Origin: an uncultured Oscillospiraceae bacterium
GTDB taxonomy: Bacteria; Bacillota; Clostridia; Oscillospirales; Acutalibacteraceae
Assembly: GCA_900547305.1 (NCBI GenBank)
Contig: URGH01000052.1
Span: 1-18,289 of the forward strand
Direction of reading: 5' to 3'
DNA length: 18,289 nt
The position numbers were made by a program, and so were the translations under genes. Below, piece by piece: positions 6,881-14,835 of this stretch. The notes under the pieces are model-generated. The model did no database searches, was not told the DNA's origin, and worked only from the letters and a program-made list of their open reading frames with translations. Position 1 is the stretch's first letter; each line of letters starts with the position of its first letter.

Positions 6881-7153
6881 ATGAAGCTGGTCAACATAGG
6901 CTTCGGCAATATGGTATCCGCCGGCAGAATGATTGCGATAGTAAGCCCCGAATCCGCCCCGATAAAGCGCATTATTCAGGACGCGAAGGAGCGCGGCACG
7001 CTTATTGACGCAACCCACGGCAGGCGTACCCGCGCGGTAATTATTACCGACAGCGACCATATTATACTGACCTACCTGCAATCGGAAACGGTCGCGAACC
7101 GTATGACAGAGGACGAAAACGCGGTTGACGACGAGGAGGAAGAGGATGAATAA
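6881..7153 (+). CDS. remA: Extracellular matrix regulatory protein RemA (DUF370)
   Basis: The 90-residue protein carries the conserved core KLVNIGFGNMVSAGRMIAIV and then PIKRIIQDAKERGTLIDATHGRRTRAVIITDS, characteristic of RemA. In Bacillus subtilis RemA is an oligomeric DNA-binding protein that activates matrix, biofilm and osmoprotection genes by binding repeated sites in promoters. In many Clostridia it keeps this place between yicC and gmk. The C-terminal tail (about 81-90) is almost all Asp and Glu, and the same bases supply the purine-rich ribosome-binding site for gmk. Its stop overlaps the gmk start by 8 bp. Regulatory targets here are not known. Confidence 0.92.
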   Translation: MKLVNIGFGNMVSAGRMIAIVSPESAPIKRIIQDAKERGTLIDATHGRRTRAVIITDSDHIILTYLQSETVANRMTEDENAVDDEEEEDE

Positions 7154-7754
7154 GGGCGGAGTTTTTATTATTTCGGGCCCCTCGGGCTCGGGAAAAGACA
7201 CGGTAATGACCGAGCTTTTCAAAAAAATGCCCGGGCTGCTTTTCTCCATTTCCTCTATAACGCGTGCTATGCGCGCGGGCGAGCGCGAGGGTGAAAAGTA
7301 TAACTTTATTACCCGCGAAAAATTTGAGGATATGCTGAAAAACGACCGTTTGCTTGAACACAACGAGTTTGTGGGGAATTATTACGGTACCCCCCGCGAG
7401 CCTGTTGAAAGAGCGGTTGCTAACGGGCAGGATATGGTAATAGAGGTAGACGTAAACGGTGCGGCGCAGATACGCGAAAAAATGCCCGAGGCGGTGAGCA
7501 TATTTATTATGCCCCCATCATTTGCCGAGCTTAAAAGGCGGCTTTCGGGCAGGGGAACGGAATCGGAGGAGCTGATACAAAAGCGGCTTAACTCCGCTCT
7601 CGGCGAGATAAAACGCGCCGTGGAATATGATTATATAGTAGTAAACGAGGATATTGCGGCGGCAGCCGATGATATTATGTCCGTAATTTTAAGCAGCCGC
7701 TTGAAAACGGACAGACAAACCAAAATTATTGACGAGGTGCTTTCAGAATGTTAA
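7146..7754 (+). CDS. gmk: Guanylate kinase
   Basis: The 202-residue cytoplasmic enzyme converts GMP and ATP to GDP and ADP, feeding GTP and dGTP synthesis. The P-loop SGPSGSGKDT is at about 10-19, the GMP-binding segment with SSITRAMRAGE and YNFI follows at about 37-54, and EHNEFVGNYYGTP and IEVDVNGAAQIREKMP lie in the middle. The residue after the P-loop Lys is Asp rather than Ser or Gly, with Thr next, a variant tolerated in this family (Bacillus has GKGT). The frame opens upstream at 7125, but the ATG at 7146, six bases after GAGGAGG, gives the normal N-terminus MNKGGVFIISGPSG. It overlaps remA by 8 bp and rpoZ by 7 bp. Confidence 0.95.
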   Translation: MNKGGVFIISGPSGSGKDTVMTELFKKMPGLLFSISSITRAMRAGEREGEKYNFITREKFEDMLKNDRLLEHNEFVGNYYGTPREPVERAVANGQDMVIEVDVNGAAQIREKMPEAVSIFIMPPSFAELKRRLSGRGTESEELIQKRLNSALGEIKRAVEYDYIVVNEDIAAAADDIMSVILSSRLKTDRQTKIIDEVLSEC

Positions 7755-7936
7755 ATCCGAATATAGGCAAACTTATAAAGAACTATGATAACAGATACCG
7801 TCTTGTTATAGACGTGGCGCACAATGCGCGCGAAATTGCGCAGGAAATGGAAGAAACGGGCGACCTTTCAACCGAAAAGCCGGTAAGCATTGCCATTGAT
7901 AAAATGGCGGCGGAGATTGACGAGAAAAACGACTGA
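7748..7936 (+). CDS. rpoZ: DNA-directed RNA polymerase omega subunit
   Basis: The 62-residue protein shows the omega pattern: an N-terminal PNIGKLIKNYDNRYRLVIDVA helix pair, A-(R/K)-EIA at about 28-31, then KPVSIAIDKMAAEI (44-57). Omega wraps the C-terminal tail of beta-prime and helps assemble and stabilise the core enzyme. It is somewhat short, as in many Firmicutes. The ATG lies inside the end of gmk (7-bp overlap), and the order gmk-rpoZ-priA is the common Firmicutes arrangement. Confidence 0.93.
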   Translation: MLNPNIGKLIKNYDNRYRLVIDVAHNAREIAQEMEETGDLSTEKPVSIAIDKMAAEIDEKND

Positions 7937-7956
7937 TTAAAAAGGAGGGAGCTTGT

Positions 7957-10374
7957 ATGACGGGGCTTGCGGCGGAAGTGGCGCTTGACGGCGCAACAAA
8001 CGCGTATGACAGGCTTTATTCGTATGCGCTCCCCGAAAACTGCGGCGCTCTGCCCGGGTGCAGAGTGACTGTGCCTTTCGGTAAAGGCAATATAAAAAAA
8101 CAGGGAATGATTTTCGGTATTAGTGAGACTGTGACGGATAATTTAAAGGAAATTATTTCCGTTACCGATAAACAGCCCGTTTTAACGCGCGAAATGCTGG
8201 AGCTATGCCTTTTTTTGCGCGAGCATTATTTCTGCACATATTATGACGCGGTGCACGCCGCACTCCCCGCAGGGCTTAATTACCGTCTTGTAAACTATTT
8301 TTCCGCCAATGAGGATTTTTCGGCGCTCTCGCTTTTGACGGACGCGGAAAAAGCGGTTTTCGATTACCTTTTTAAAAGCGGCGAAAAAGAGGATAGCGCG
8401 GTCAAGCGTAAGCTCGGCATTACTGCGGATATACTCGAGGAAATGTGTGAAAAAGAGGCGCTTTTCAAAAACAGGGAAAGCCGCCGCCGCGTAAACGACG
8501 CGGGCGAAAAACGGGTGCGCGCCGCTCTATCGGACGATATAAACGAAGAAAAGCTGACACCCAGACAGCGCGAAATATTTAATTTCGTGCGCGAGGCCGG
8601 GAGCATAAGCATTAAGGAACTGCGCTATTTTACGGGCGTATCGTCAGGAGTTACCGATAAACTTATAGCCGAGGGGTTTTTAATACCCTATGAAAAACGG
8701 GTTTTCAGAACGGTTATAAAGCAGGGGCTTGAAGCAGAGCAAACCGAAATTGAGCTGACGGACGAGCAGCAGGCGGCATATGACGGTATGACCGCCGAAT
8801 ATGAGAAAAACGAGGGCGCGGTATCGCTGCTTTACGGAGTTACGGGCTCGGGCAAAACGCAGGTGTTTTTAAAGCTTGCCGACCGGGTTACAGCAGATAA
8901 CCGCGGTGTAATAGTAATGGTGCCCGAAATTTCCCTAACCCCGCAATTGCTCGGTATTTTCGCCTCGCGCTACGGCGATAAAATCGCGGTTTTCCACAGC
9001 GCAATGTCAATGGGCAAGCGTATGGATGAATGGCAGCGGGTAAAAAACGGTGACGCGCTTATAGCCGTGGGCACGCGCAGCGCAATATTCGCCCCGTTTG
9101 AAAATTTAGGGCTTATTATAATTGATGAGGAGCAGGAGCACTCCTATAAATCCGAGCAGTCGCCGCGCTTTCACGCGCGAACATTAGCGCGGTTCAGGGC
9201 AAAATATAACAAGGCGCTTTTGTGCCTTGCCTCGGCTACTCCCTCGGTGGAAAGCTTTACCGAGGCTAAAATAGGTAAATATTCGCTTTATAGGCTTAAA
9301 AACCGTTTCGGCGGGGCGGTGCTGCCGCAGGTTGAAACTGTAGATATGAAGCAGGAAATTTTAAGCGGAAATTCGTCGCTTATAAGCCGCCGGCTTTACG
9401 ATAAGCTGACAGACGTGCTTGAAGAAAAAAAGCAGGCTATACTGCTTTTAAACAGGCGCGGACATAATACATATGTTTCCTGCCCCGAGTGCGGGTATGT
9501 TATGAGCTGCCCCAATTGCAGCATTTCGCTTACCTACCACTCGGCAAACCACAGGCTTATGTGCCATTATTGCGGATATTCGGTGCCATCTGACGGCAAG
9601 TGCCCCGAGTGCGGCGGGCAGCATATGAAATTTTTGGGCGCAGGCACGCAAAAGGTGGAAGAAGAGCTTAAAAGCCTTTTCCCGTCAGCGCGGGTTTTAA
9701 GGCTGGACGCCGACAGCACTATGGCTGCCGATTCATACGCTATGTACCTTGAAGCCTTTGCCGCGGGCGAATATGATATTTTATTAGGCACGCAAATGGT
9801 GGCAAAGGGGCTTGATTTTCCCAATGTAACGCTTGTGGGTGTTCTGGGGGCGGACAGCGCGACTTACAGCGAGGATTTCCGCAGCTTTGAAAGAACCTTT
9901 TCGCTGCTTACCCAAGTAGTCGGCAGAGCGGGGCGCGGCGGAGACAGGGGACTTGCAATAATTCAGAGTATGAACCCCGAAAGCAGTGTAATAAAGCTTG
10001 CCGCCCGCCAGGATTACGACGGATTTTACGAGGAAGAAATTATGACCCGCCGCCTTATGGTATACCCGCCGTATTGCGATATTTGCGCGGTTATATCCCG
10101 CGCGGCAGACCGCACAGCCGCCGAAAAGGCGATAACCGACGTATTCCGCGCAATTCGCGGTATGCTTGAAAATGAATATAAGGATGTTAAAATGATAATT
10201 CTCGGTCCGTCACCCGCATCTGTGCCGAGGGTGAACGGCAAGTACCGATACAGAATGATAATAAAGTGCCGCGCGGGCAAACGGTTCAGAGAGCTGCTGC
10301 GGCGGGCGCTTGATATAAAGCTGACAAAGGACGCAACCGTTTCGGCGGATATGAACCCCGAAACCGTAATATAG
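7957..10374 (+). CDS. priA: Primosomal replication restart helicase PriA
   Basis: The 805-residue superfamily 2 helicase reloads the replisome at stalled forks. The N-terminal 3'-DNA-binding domain begins EVALDGATNAYDRLYSYALP. Walker A GVTGSGKT is at about 293-300, and motif II is DEEQEHSYKSEQSPRFHAR from about 390, with Gln where enterobacterial PriA has His (DEEH). Eight cysteines form the two zinc sites inserted in the helicase core: C509, C512, C518, C521, C536, C539, C549 and C552. Motif VI GRAGRGG lies near residue 660. A strong AAGGAGG precedes the ATG at normal spacing, 20 bp after rpoZ. The protein looks intact, with full family length. Confidence 0.96.
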   Translation: MTGLAAEVALDGATNAYDRLYSYALPENCGALPGCRVTVPFGKGNIKKQGMIFGISETVTDNLKEIISVTDKQPVLTREMLELCLFLREHYFCTYYDAVHAALPAGLNYRLVNYFSANEDFSALSLLTDAEKAVFDYLFKSGEKEDSAVKRKLGITADILEEMCEKEALFKNRESRRRVNDAGEKRVRAALSDDINEEKLTPRQREIFNFVREAGSISIKELRYFTGVSSGVTDKLIAEGFLIPYEKRVFRTVIKQGLEAEQTEIELTDEQQAAYDGMTAEYEKNEGAVSLLYGVTGSGKTQVFLKLADRVTADNRGVIVMVPEISLTPQLLGIFASRYGDKIAVFHSAMSMGKRMDEWQRVKNGDALIAVGTRSAIFAPFENLGLIIIDEEQEHSYKSEQSPRFHARTLARFRAKYNKALLCLASATPSVESFTEAKIGKYSLYRLKNRFGGAVLPQVETVDMKQEILSGNSSLISRRLYDKLTDVLEEKKQAILLLNRRGHNTYVSCPECGYVMSCPNCSISLTYHSANHRLMCHYCGYSVPSDGKCPECGGQHMKFLGAGTQKVEEELKSLFPSARVLRLDADSTMAADSYAMYLEAFAAGEYDILLGTQMVAKGLDFPNVTLVGVLGADSATYSEDFRSFERTFSLLTQVVGRAGRGGDRGLAIIQSMNPESSVIKLAARQDYDGFYEEEIMTRRLMVYPPYCDICAVISRAADRTAAEKAITDVFRAIRGMLENEYKDVKMIILGPSPASVPRVNGKYRYRMIIKCRAGKRFRELLRRALDIKLTKDATVSADMNPETVI

Positions 10375-10386
10375 GAGGACCGCCGT

Positions 10387-10827
10387 ATGGCAATAAGAAA
10401 CATTGTTAAAATAGGGGACGATATTCTGCGCAAGGTGTGCCGCACGCAGCTAACCTTTGATGAAAGATTAGCGACTATACTTGACGATATGGCGGACACC
10501 ATGTATAAAGCCGAGGGCGTGGGGCTTGCCGCGCCACAGGTGGGAATACTGAGAAGATACTGCATAGTAGACGTGGGCGACGGAATTATTGAGCTTATAA
10601 ACCCCGTAATAGATAAGGAAAGCGGAAGCCAGGAGGGGCAGGAGGGCTGCCTTTCCATTCCCGGCAGATATGAGGACGTTGTGCGGCCTATGAAAGTGAA
10701 AGTTCATGCGCAGGACAGAAACGGAAAGCCCTTTAAGCTTACCGCCGAGGGCTTTAAGGCGAGAGCAATCTGCCACGAAATAGACCACCTTGACGGAATA
10801 CTTTATATAGACAGAATTAAAAAATAA
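10387..10827 (+). CDS. def: Peptide deformylase
   Basis: The 146-residue metalloenzyme removes the formyl group from the N-terminal methionine of nascent proteins at the ribosome. The three family motifs are present: GVGLAAPQVG at 44-53, EGCLSIPG at 86-93 with the metal ligand C88, and HEIDH at 130-134 with both His ligands and the catalytic Glu131. The length fits the short bacterial forms. TAGGAGG precedes the ATG, 12 bp after priA. It sits directly before fmt, which adds the formyl group to the initiator, so both ends of the formyl-methionine cycle are co-expressed. Confidence 0.97.
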   Translation: MAIRNIVKIGDDILRKVCRTQLTFDERLATILDDMADTMYKAEGVGLAAPQVGILRRYCIVDVGDGIIELINPVIDKESGSQEGQEGCLSIPGRYEDVVRPMKVKVHAQDRNGKPFKLTAEGFKARAICHEIDHLDGILYIDRIKK

Positions 10828-10842
10828 GCCGAGGTTTTCTTA

Positions 10843-11778
10843 ATGAAAATAGTTTTTATGGGCACTCCCGATTATGCGGTTAAAACGCTTGAGGCGTTAA
10901 TAAATGCGGGTCACACCGTTGCGGCGGTTTTCGCCCAGCCCGATAAGCCCGTGGGCAGAAAGCAGATACTTACCCCGCCGCCCGTAAAGGTATGCGCCGA
11001 AATGCACGGAATACCCGTTTTTCAGCCGCGCACTTTACGCGACGGCGAGGCAGAAAAGATAATAAGAAATATTTCCCCCGACGTTATAGCCGTGGTGGCT
11101 TACGGTAAAATTTTACCTACGGAAATTTTAACCCTGCCGCGATACGGCTGTGTAAACGGGCACGCTTCACTCTTACCTAAATACAGAGGTGCGGCGCCCA
11201 TACAGTGGTGCATTGTAAACGGCGAAAAGGAAACGGGCGTTACCGCAATGCAAATGGACGAGGGTATGGACACGGGCGATATTTTAGAAACCGCCGTTAC
11301 CGAAATAGGCGCGGAAGAAACCGCGGGCGAGCTTTTTGAGCGGCTCTCGGTTATAGGAGCAGAATTACTGGTAAAAGCCCTTGCAGATATTGAAAACGGC
11401 AGCGTTACCCCAGTAAAGCAGGATGAGACTAAAGCAACATCAGCGCCTATTATTAAAAAGGAAATGGCGAAAATCAGCTTTCACGATATGACGGCGGAAG
11501 AGGTTCACAACGCGGTGCGCGGCTTTTACCCGTGGCCGGTTGCTTTCTTTATATCGGGCGGCAAGCGTATAAAAATAATAAAGAGCCGCGTTGTAAATAT
11601 GCGCGGCACGGCGGGCGCGGTGCTTAAGAGCGATAACGAGCTTATTGTTGCTTGCAAGAAAGAAGCGGTGGCGCTTGAAACAATTCAGCCCGAGGGCTCA
11701 AAGCCGATGAGCGCAAAGCAGTATTTATGCGGCAGACCCATAGCTGTGGGCGCCGAAATTGAGGACGAAAATGGCTGA
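10843..11778 (+). CDS. fmt: Methionyl-tRNA formyltransferase
   Basis: The 311-residue enzyme transfers a formyl group from 10-formyltetrahydrofolate to methionyl initiator tRNA. The N-terminal Rossmann domain begins MKIVFMGTPDYAV. The catalytic triad is visible as N105, H107 and D143 (E. coli N106, H108, D144), within VNGHASLLPKYRGAAPIQW and GMDTGDIL; G106 replaces the usual Ile between Asn and His. The C-terminal tRNA-binding domain follows from about residue 205 (AEEVHNAVRGFYPWPVAFF). It overlaps rsmB by 8 bp through the ATGGCTGA junction. Confidence 0.96.
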   Translation: MKIVFMGTPDYAVKTLEALINAGHTVAAVFAQPDKPVGRKQILTPPPVKVCAEMHGIPVFQPRTLRDGEAEKIIRNISPDVIAVVAYGKILPTEILTLPRYGCVNGHASLLPKYRGAAPIQWCIVNGEKETGVTAMQMDEGMDTGDILETAVTEIGAEETAGELFERLSVIGAELLVKALADIENGSVTPVKQDETKATSAPIIKKEMAKISFHDMTAEEVHNAVRGFYPWPVAFFISGGKRIKIIKSRVVNMRGTAGAVLKSDNELIVACKKEAVALETIQPEGSKPMSAKQYLCGRPIAVGAEIEDENG

Positions 11779-13060
11779 CGCACGGAAAACCGCCGTAAAC
11801 GCTTTAATGCGGGTAAACTGCGGCGCGGCGTACTCAAATATAGCGCTCAATGAGGTTTTGGCAAAATCGGGGCTTATAGGGGCTGACAGGGCGCTTGCCT
11901 CCGCGCTGTTTTACGGCGTGCTTGACCGCAAAATAACCCTTGATTACATTATTTCGCAGTTTGTAAAAACGCCCGTGAAAAAAATAGCGCCGCTTACAAT
12001 AAACACTTTAAGAACCGCCGTTTACCAGATTTATTATATGGATAAAATACCCGACAGCGCCGCGGTAAACGAGGCGGTAAAGCTTGTAAAAGGCTCAAAG
12101 GAAAGCGGGAACGCAGGCTTTGTAAACGCGGTTTTGCGAAACATTCTGCGAAACAGAGTAGAACTGCCAAACGGCAACGATATAAAATCCCTCTCGGTAA
12201 AATATTCCTGCCCTGCCGCTATTGTGGGGTCGTTTGTTAAGGACTACGGCACCGAAACCGCAAAGCAGCTTTTAATCGCAAGCCTTGATACCCCGCCGCT
12301 TACCGTGCGGGTGAATACTCTTAAAATAAGCGCCCGGGAACTGGCGGAAAAACTGGAAGAACAGGGAATTACCGCCGAAATAAGCGAAGATAAAAACGCG
12401 CTTGTTTTAAAGCATTGCTCCGATATTTCGGAAAACGAGCTTTACAGAGAGGGTTTTTTCTACGCACAGGACTTAGCCTCACAAAGGGCGGTAGGCACGG
12501 CAGACCCGAAGCCGGGGGAAAGAGTGCTTGATATATGCGCCGCACCCGGCGGCAAAAGCTTTACCGCGGCAATGCTTATGCAAAACGCGGGCAAAATAAT
12601 TTCCTGCGATTTATATGAGCAGCGCGTAAGGCTTATTGAAAGCGGCGCAAAGAGACTCGGAATAAACATTATCAAGCCAAAAACGGCAAACGCTGAAGTT
12701 TATGATGAAACACTTGGTGAATTTGATTTGGTGCTGTGCGACGTTCCATGCTCGGGGCTGGGGGTATTACGCCGCAAGCCCGAAATTAAATATAAAGACG
12801 TTTGCCTTGATGAAACGCTTACCCAAACGCAGCTTAAAATACTTGAAAATGCGGCGCGGTATGTGAAAACGGGCGGCAGAATTTTGTATTCTACCTGCAC
12901 ATTAAGGCGAAATGAAAATGAAAATCTTGTAAATTCGTTTATTATGCGTTATAATATGTTCCGTAAAGCGTATGAACACACATATATGCCGCATATTGAT
13001 AAAACAGACGGGTTCTACTGCGCGTTACTGATAAAGGAGGGAAACGCTCCGCTTGAGTAA
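11771..13060 (+). CDS. rsmB: 16S rRNA (cytosine-967-C5)-methyltransferase RsmB
   Basis: The 429-residue SAM-dependent enzyme makes 5-methylcytosine in 16S rRNA helix 31. The N-terminal NusB-like RNA-binding domain is at about 3-130 (RKTAVNALMRV at its start). The methyltransferase fold follows with the SAM site CAAPGGKSF (C256 to about 264), the catalytic cysteine motif DVPCSG with C327, and YSTCTL with C376. The frame extends to 11759, but the ATG at 11771 gives the usual MADARKTA start and forms the overlap with fmt. The last 8 bp overlap the rlmN start. Bacillus has the same fmt-rsmB-rlmN order. Confidence 0.94.
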   Translation: MADARKTAVNALMRVNCGAAYSNIALNEVLAKSGLIGADRALASALFYGVLDRKITLDYIISQFVKTPVKKIAPLTINTLRTAVYQIYYMDKIPDSAAVNEAVKLVKGSKESGNAGFVNAVLRNILRNRVELPNGNDIKSLSVKYSCPAAIVGSFVKDYGTETAKQLLIASLDTPPLTVRVNTLKISARELAEKLEEQGITAEISEDKNALVLKHCSDISENELYREGFFYAQDLASQRAVGTADPKPGERVLDICAAPGGKSFTAAMLMQNAGKIISCDLYEQRVRLIESGAKRLGINIIKPKTANAEVYDETLGEFDLVLCDVPCSGLGVLRRKPEIKYKDVCLDETLTQTQLKILENAARYVKTGGRILYSTCTLRRNENENLVNSFIMRYNMFRKAYEHTYMPHIDKTDGFYCALLIKEGNAPLE

Positions 13061-14105
13061 AATCGATATAAGGTCAATGTATCTGCCCGAGCTTGAAAAT
13101 TTCTTGGCCGAAATGGGCGAGCCGCGCTTTCGCGCAAAGCAGATATTTCACTGGCTGCAGTCGGGCGTTACCGATTTTGACGAAATGACCGATATTTCAA
13201 AAGCGCTGCGCGAAAGGCTTAAAGCCGACGCATATATTGCAAGCGCCGAAATCGAGCGCAGGTATGCCTCGCGTCTTGACGAAACGGTAAAATACGTTTT
13301 CCGCCTTTTTGACGGTGAGCTTATTGAAACCGTGCTTATGAAATACGAGCATGGGTACACCGTGTGCATTTCAACGCAGGTGGGCTGCCGAATGGGCTGC
13401 AAATTTTGCGCCTCGGGCATAAACGGGCTTACAAGAAGTCTTACGGCTTCCGAAATGCTGGCGCAGATAACGGCGGTTCAGCGGGATAATAACATACGCG
13501 TTTCCAATATAGTTATGATGGGCATGGGCGAGCCGCTTGATAATTTTGATAATTCGGTGCGGTTTTTAAAGCTGGTATCGGATGAAAAGGGCTTAAATAT
13601 AGGTCTTCGCCATATATCCCTTTCCACCTCGGGCGTGGTGTCGGGCATAAAAAAGCTAAAGGAATATAATTTGCCCATAACGCTTTCAATTTCGCTGCAC
13701 GCCCCGAGCGACGATATACGCTCTTCCGTAATGCCCGTCAACAAGCGGTGGAATATAGACGAACTGCTTGCCGCCTGCAAAGAGTACCAAGCGGTCACCA
13801 CAAGGCGCATTTCCTTTGAATACGCGCTGATAGACGGCGTAAATAATTCCGACGCCTGCGCCGATATGCTGGCGAAAAAGCTGCGCGGAATTATGTGCCA
13901 CGTTAATCTTATACCTGCAAATCCGGTAAAGGAAAATTCCTTTAAAAAACCGGACAGAAATAAAATACTCCGTTTTAAAGAAAGGCTTGCCGCAAACGGC
14001 GTAAACGCTACGGTGCGCCGAACGCTGGGAGCGGATATAGACGCCTCATGCGGGCAGCTCAGAAAACGGGTAAAGGAGGGTGAAAGCATTGCAGATATTC
14101 AGTAA
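13053..14105 (+). CDS. rlmN: Dual-specificity 23S rRNA/tRNA adenine-C2 methyltransferase RlmN
   Basis: The 350-residue radical-SAM enzyme methylates C2 of A2503 in 23S rRNA, and of A37 in some tRNAs, by a ping-pong mechanism. The cluster-binding CRMGCKFC supplies C112, C116 and C119, GMGEP is at 157-161, and the C-terminal resolving cysteine is probably C333 in DASCGQL; the first methyl-accepting cysteine lies in the same fold. The start is TTG at 13053, 12 bases after AAAGGAGG. The next ATG, at 13077, would remove residues homologous to the common KDIRSM N-terminus and has no proper ribosome-binding site. The 3' end overlaps stp by 17 bp. Confidence 0.95.
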   Translation: MSKIDIRSMYLPELENFLAEMGEPRFRAKQIFHWLQSGVTDFDEMTDISKALRERLKADAYIASAEIERRYASRLDETVKYVFRLFDGELIETVLMKYEHGYTVCISTQVGCRMGCKFCASGINGLTRSLTASEMLAQITAVQRDNNIRVSNIVMMGMGEPLDNFDNSVRFLKLVSDEKGLNIGLRHISLSTSGVVSGIKKLKEYNLPITLSISLHAPSDDIRSSVMPVNKRWNIDELLAACKEYQAVTTRRISFEYALIDGVNNSDACADMLAKKLRGIMCHVNLIPANPVKENSFKKPDRNKILRFKERLAANGVNATVRRTLGADIDASCGQLRKRVKEGESIADIQ

Positions 14106-14814
14106 AACCGACAGGGGACAGGTGCGGACCGATAATCAGGACGCTTACTTTGCCGGCAAAATAACCGACGACGCGGTTTTCGCGGTGGTTTGCGACGGTA
14201 TGGGCGGCGCTAATGCCGGAAACGTTGCAAGCGAGCTTGCCGTGCGGCATATTTCGGAGTACGTTATACGCTCTTACAGGAGCGGTATGGATATGACCGA
14301 TACCGAAAAAACGCTTAAAAACGCTATTGTGAGCGCGAATATATCGCTTTATGATAAAGCGGTAAACAACGCGGAGCTTGCCGGTATGGGAACAACCACG
14401 GTTGCGGCATTTGTAAAGGACGGTACGGCGGTTATAGCCCATGTGGGGGATAGCCGAATCTACCTTGTGAACGGCGAGATAAAACAGCTGACGCGCGACC
14501 ACTCTGTAGTGCAGTCGCTTATAGAAAGCGGAAAAATAACGCCGGAGGACGCAAAGGTTCACCCGCGCAAAAACGTTATTACAAGGGCGCTGGGTGCCGA
14601 AGAAGACGTGGCGGTTGACAGCGATTGCCTTAATTTATCGGATGGTGATACGCTGCTGCTTTGCTCGGACGGACTTACAAATTTCCTTGAAGATAAGGAT
14701 ATTTTAAGAGTCTTTCAAAATAACAATATATCCGCGGTTGCCGAGAAATTGGTTGAAACAGCCAACGAAAACGGCGGCGGCGATAATATAACGGTTGTCA
14801 CGGTTACAAAGTAA
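14089..14814 (+). CDS. prpC: PP2C-type Ser/Thr phosphatase (PrpC/Stp)
   Basis: The 241-residue PPM-family phosphatase is the partner of the kinase downstream and removes phosphate from proteins it modifies. Motifs: VRTDNQD with D15 and D18, CDGMGG at 35-40, GTTTVAA at 101-107, HVGDSRIY at 118-125, CSDGL at 192-196 and GGGDNIT at about 229-235; these Asp and Gly residues bind the Mn/Mg pair. The frame opens with GTG at 14080, but that codon touches the AAAGGAGG at 14072-14079. The TTG at 14089, nine bases from it, gives MQIFSKTDRGQVRTDNQD, the usual length, and is preferred. The phosphatase-kinase pairing and order are as in Bacillus. Confidence 0.94.
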   Translation: MQIFSKTDRGQVRTDNQDAYFAGKITDDAVFAVVCDGMGGANAGNVASELAVRHISEYVIRSYRSGMDMTDTEKTLKNAIVSANISLYDKAVNNAELAGMGTTTVAAFVKDGTAVIAHVGDSRIYLVNGEIKQLTRDHSVVQSLIESGKITPEDAKVHPRKNVITRALGAEEDVAVDSDCLNLSDGDTLLLCSDGLTNFLEDKDILRVFQNNNISAVAEKLVETANENGGGDNITVVTVTK

Positions 14815-14835
14815 CGTCAGAAAGGATAAAAACAT

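Noticed and set aside
7174..7193. GGGCCCCTCGGGCTCGGG as a regulatory palindrome in gmk.
   Set aside because: It simply encodes the P-loop SGPSGSG; the symmetry follows from Gly, Pro and Ser codons.
10026..10658. A 210-codon minus-strand open frame across the priA-def junction.
   Set aside because: It is antisense to two clear genes, and the Ser-rich product matches no family pattern.
13478..14089. A 203-codon minus-strand open frame.
   Set aside because: It is the mirror of rlmN; the low-complexity Ser/Phe-rich product has the look of an antisense shadow.
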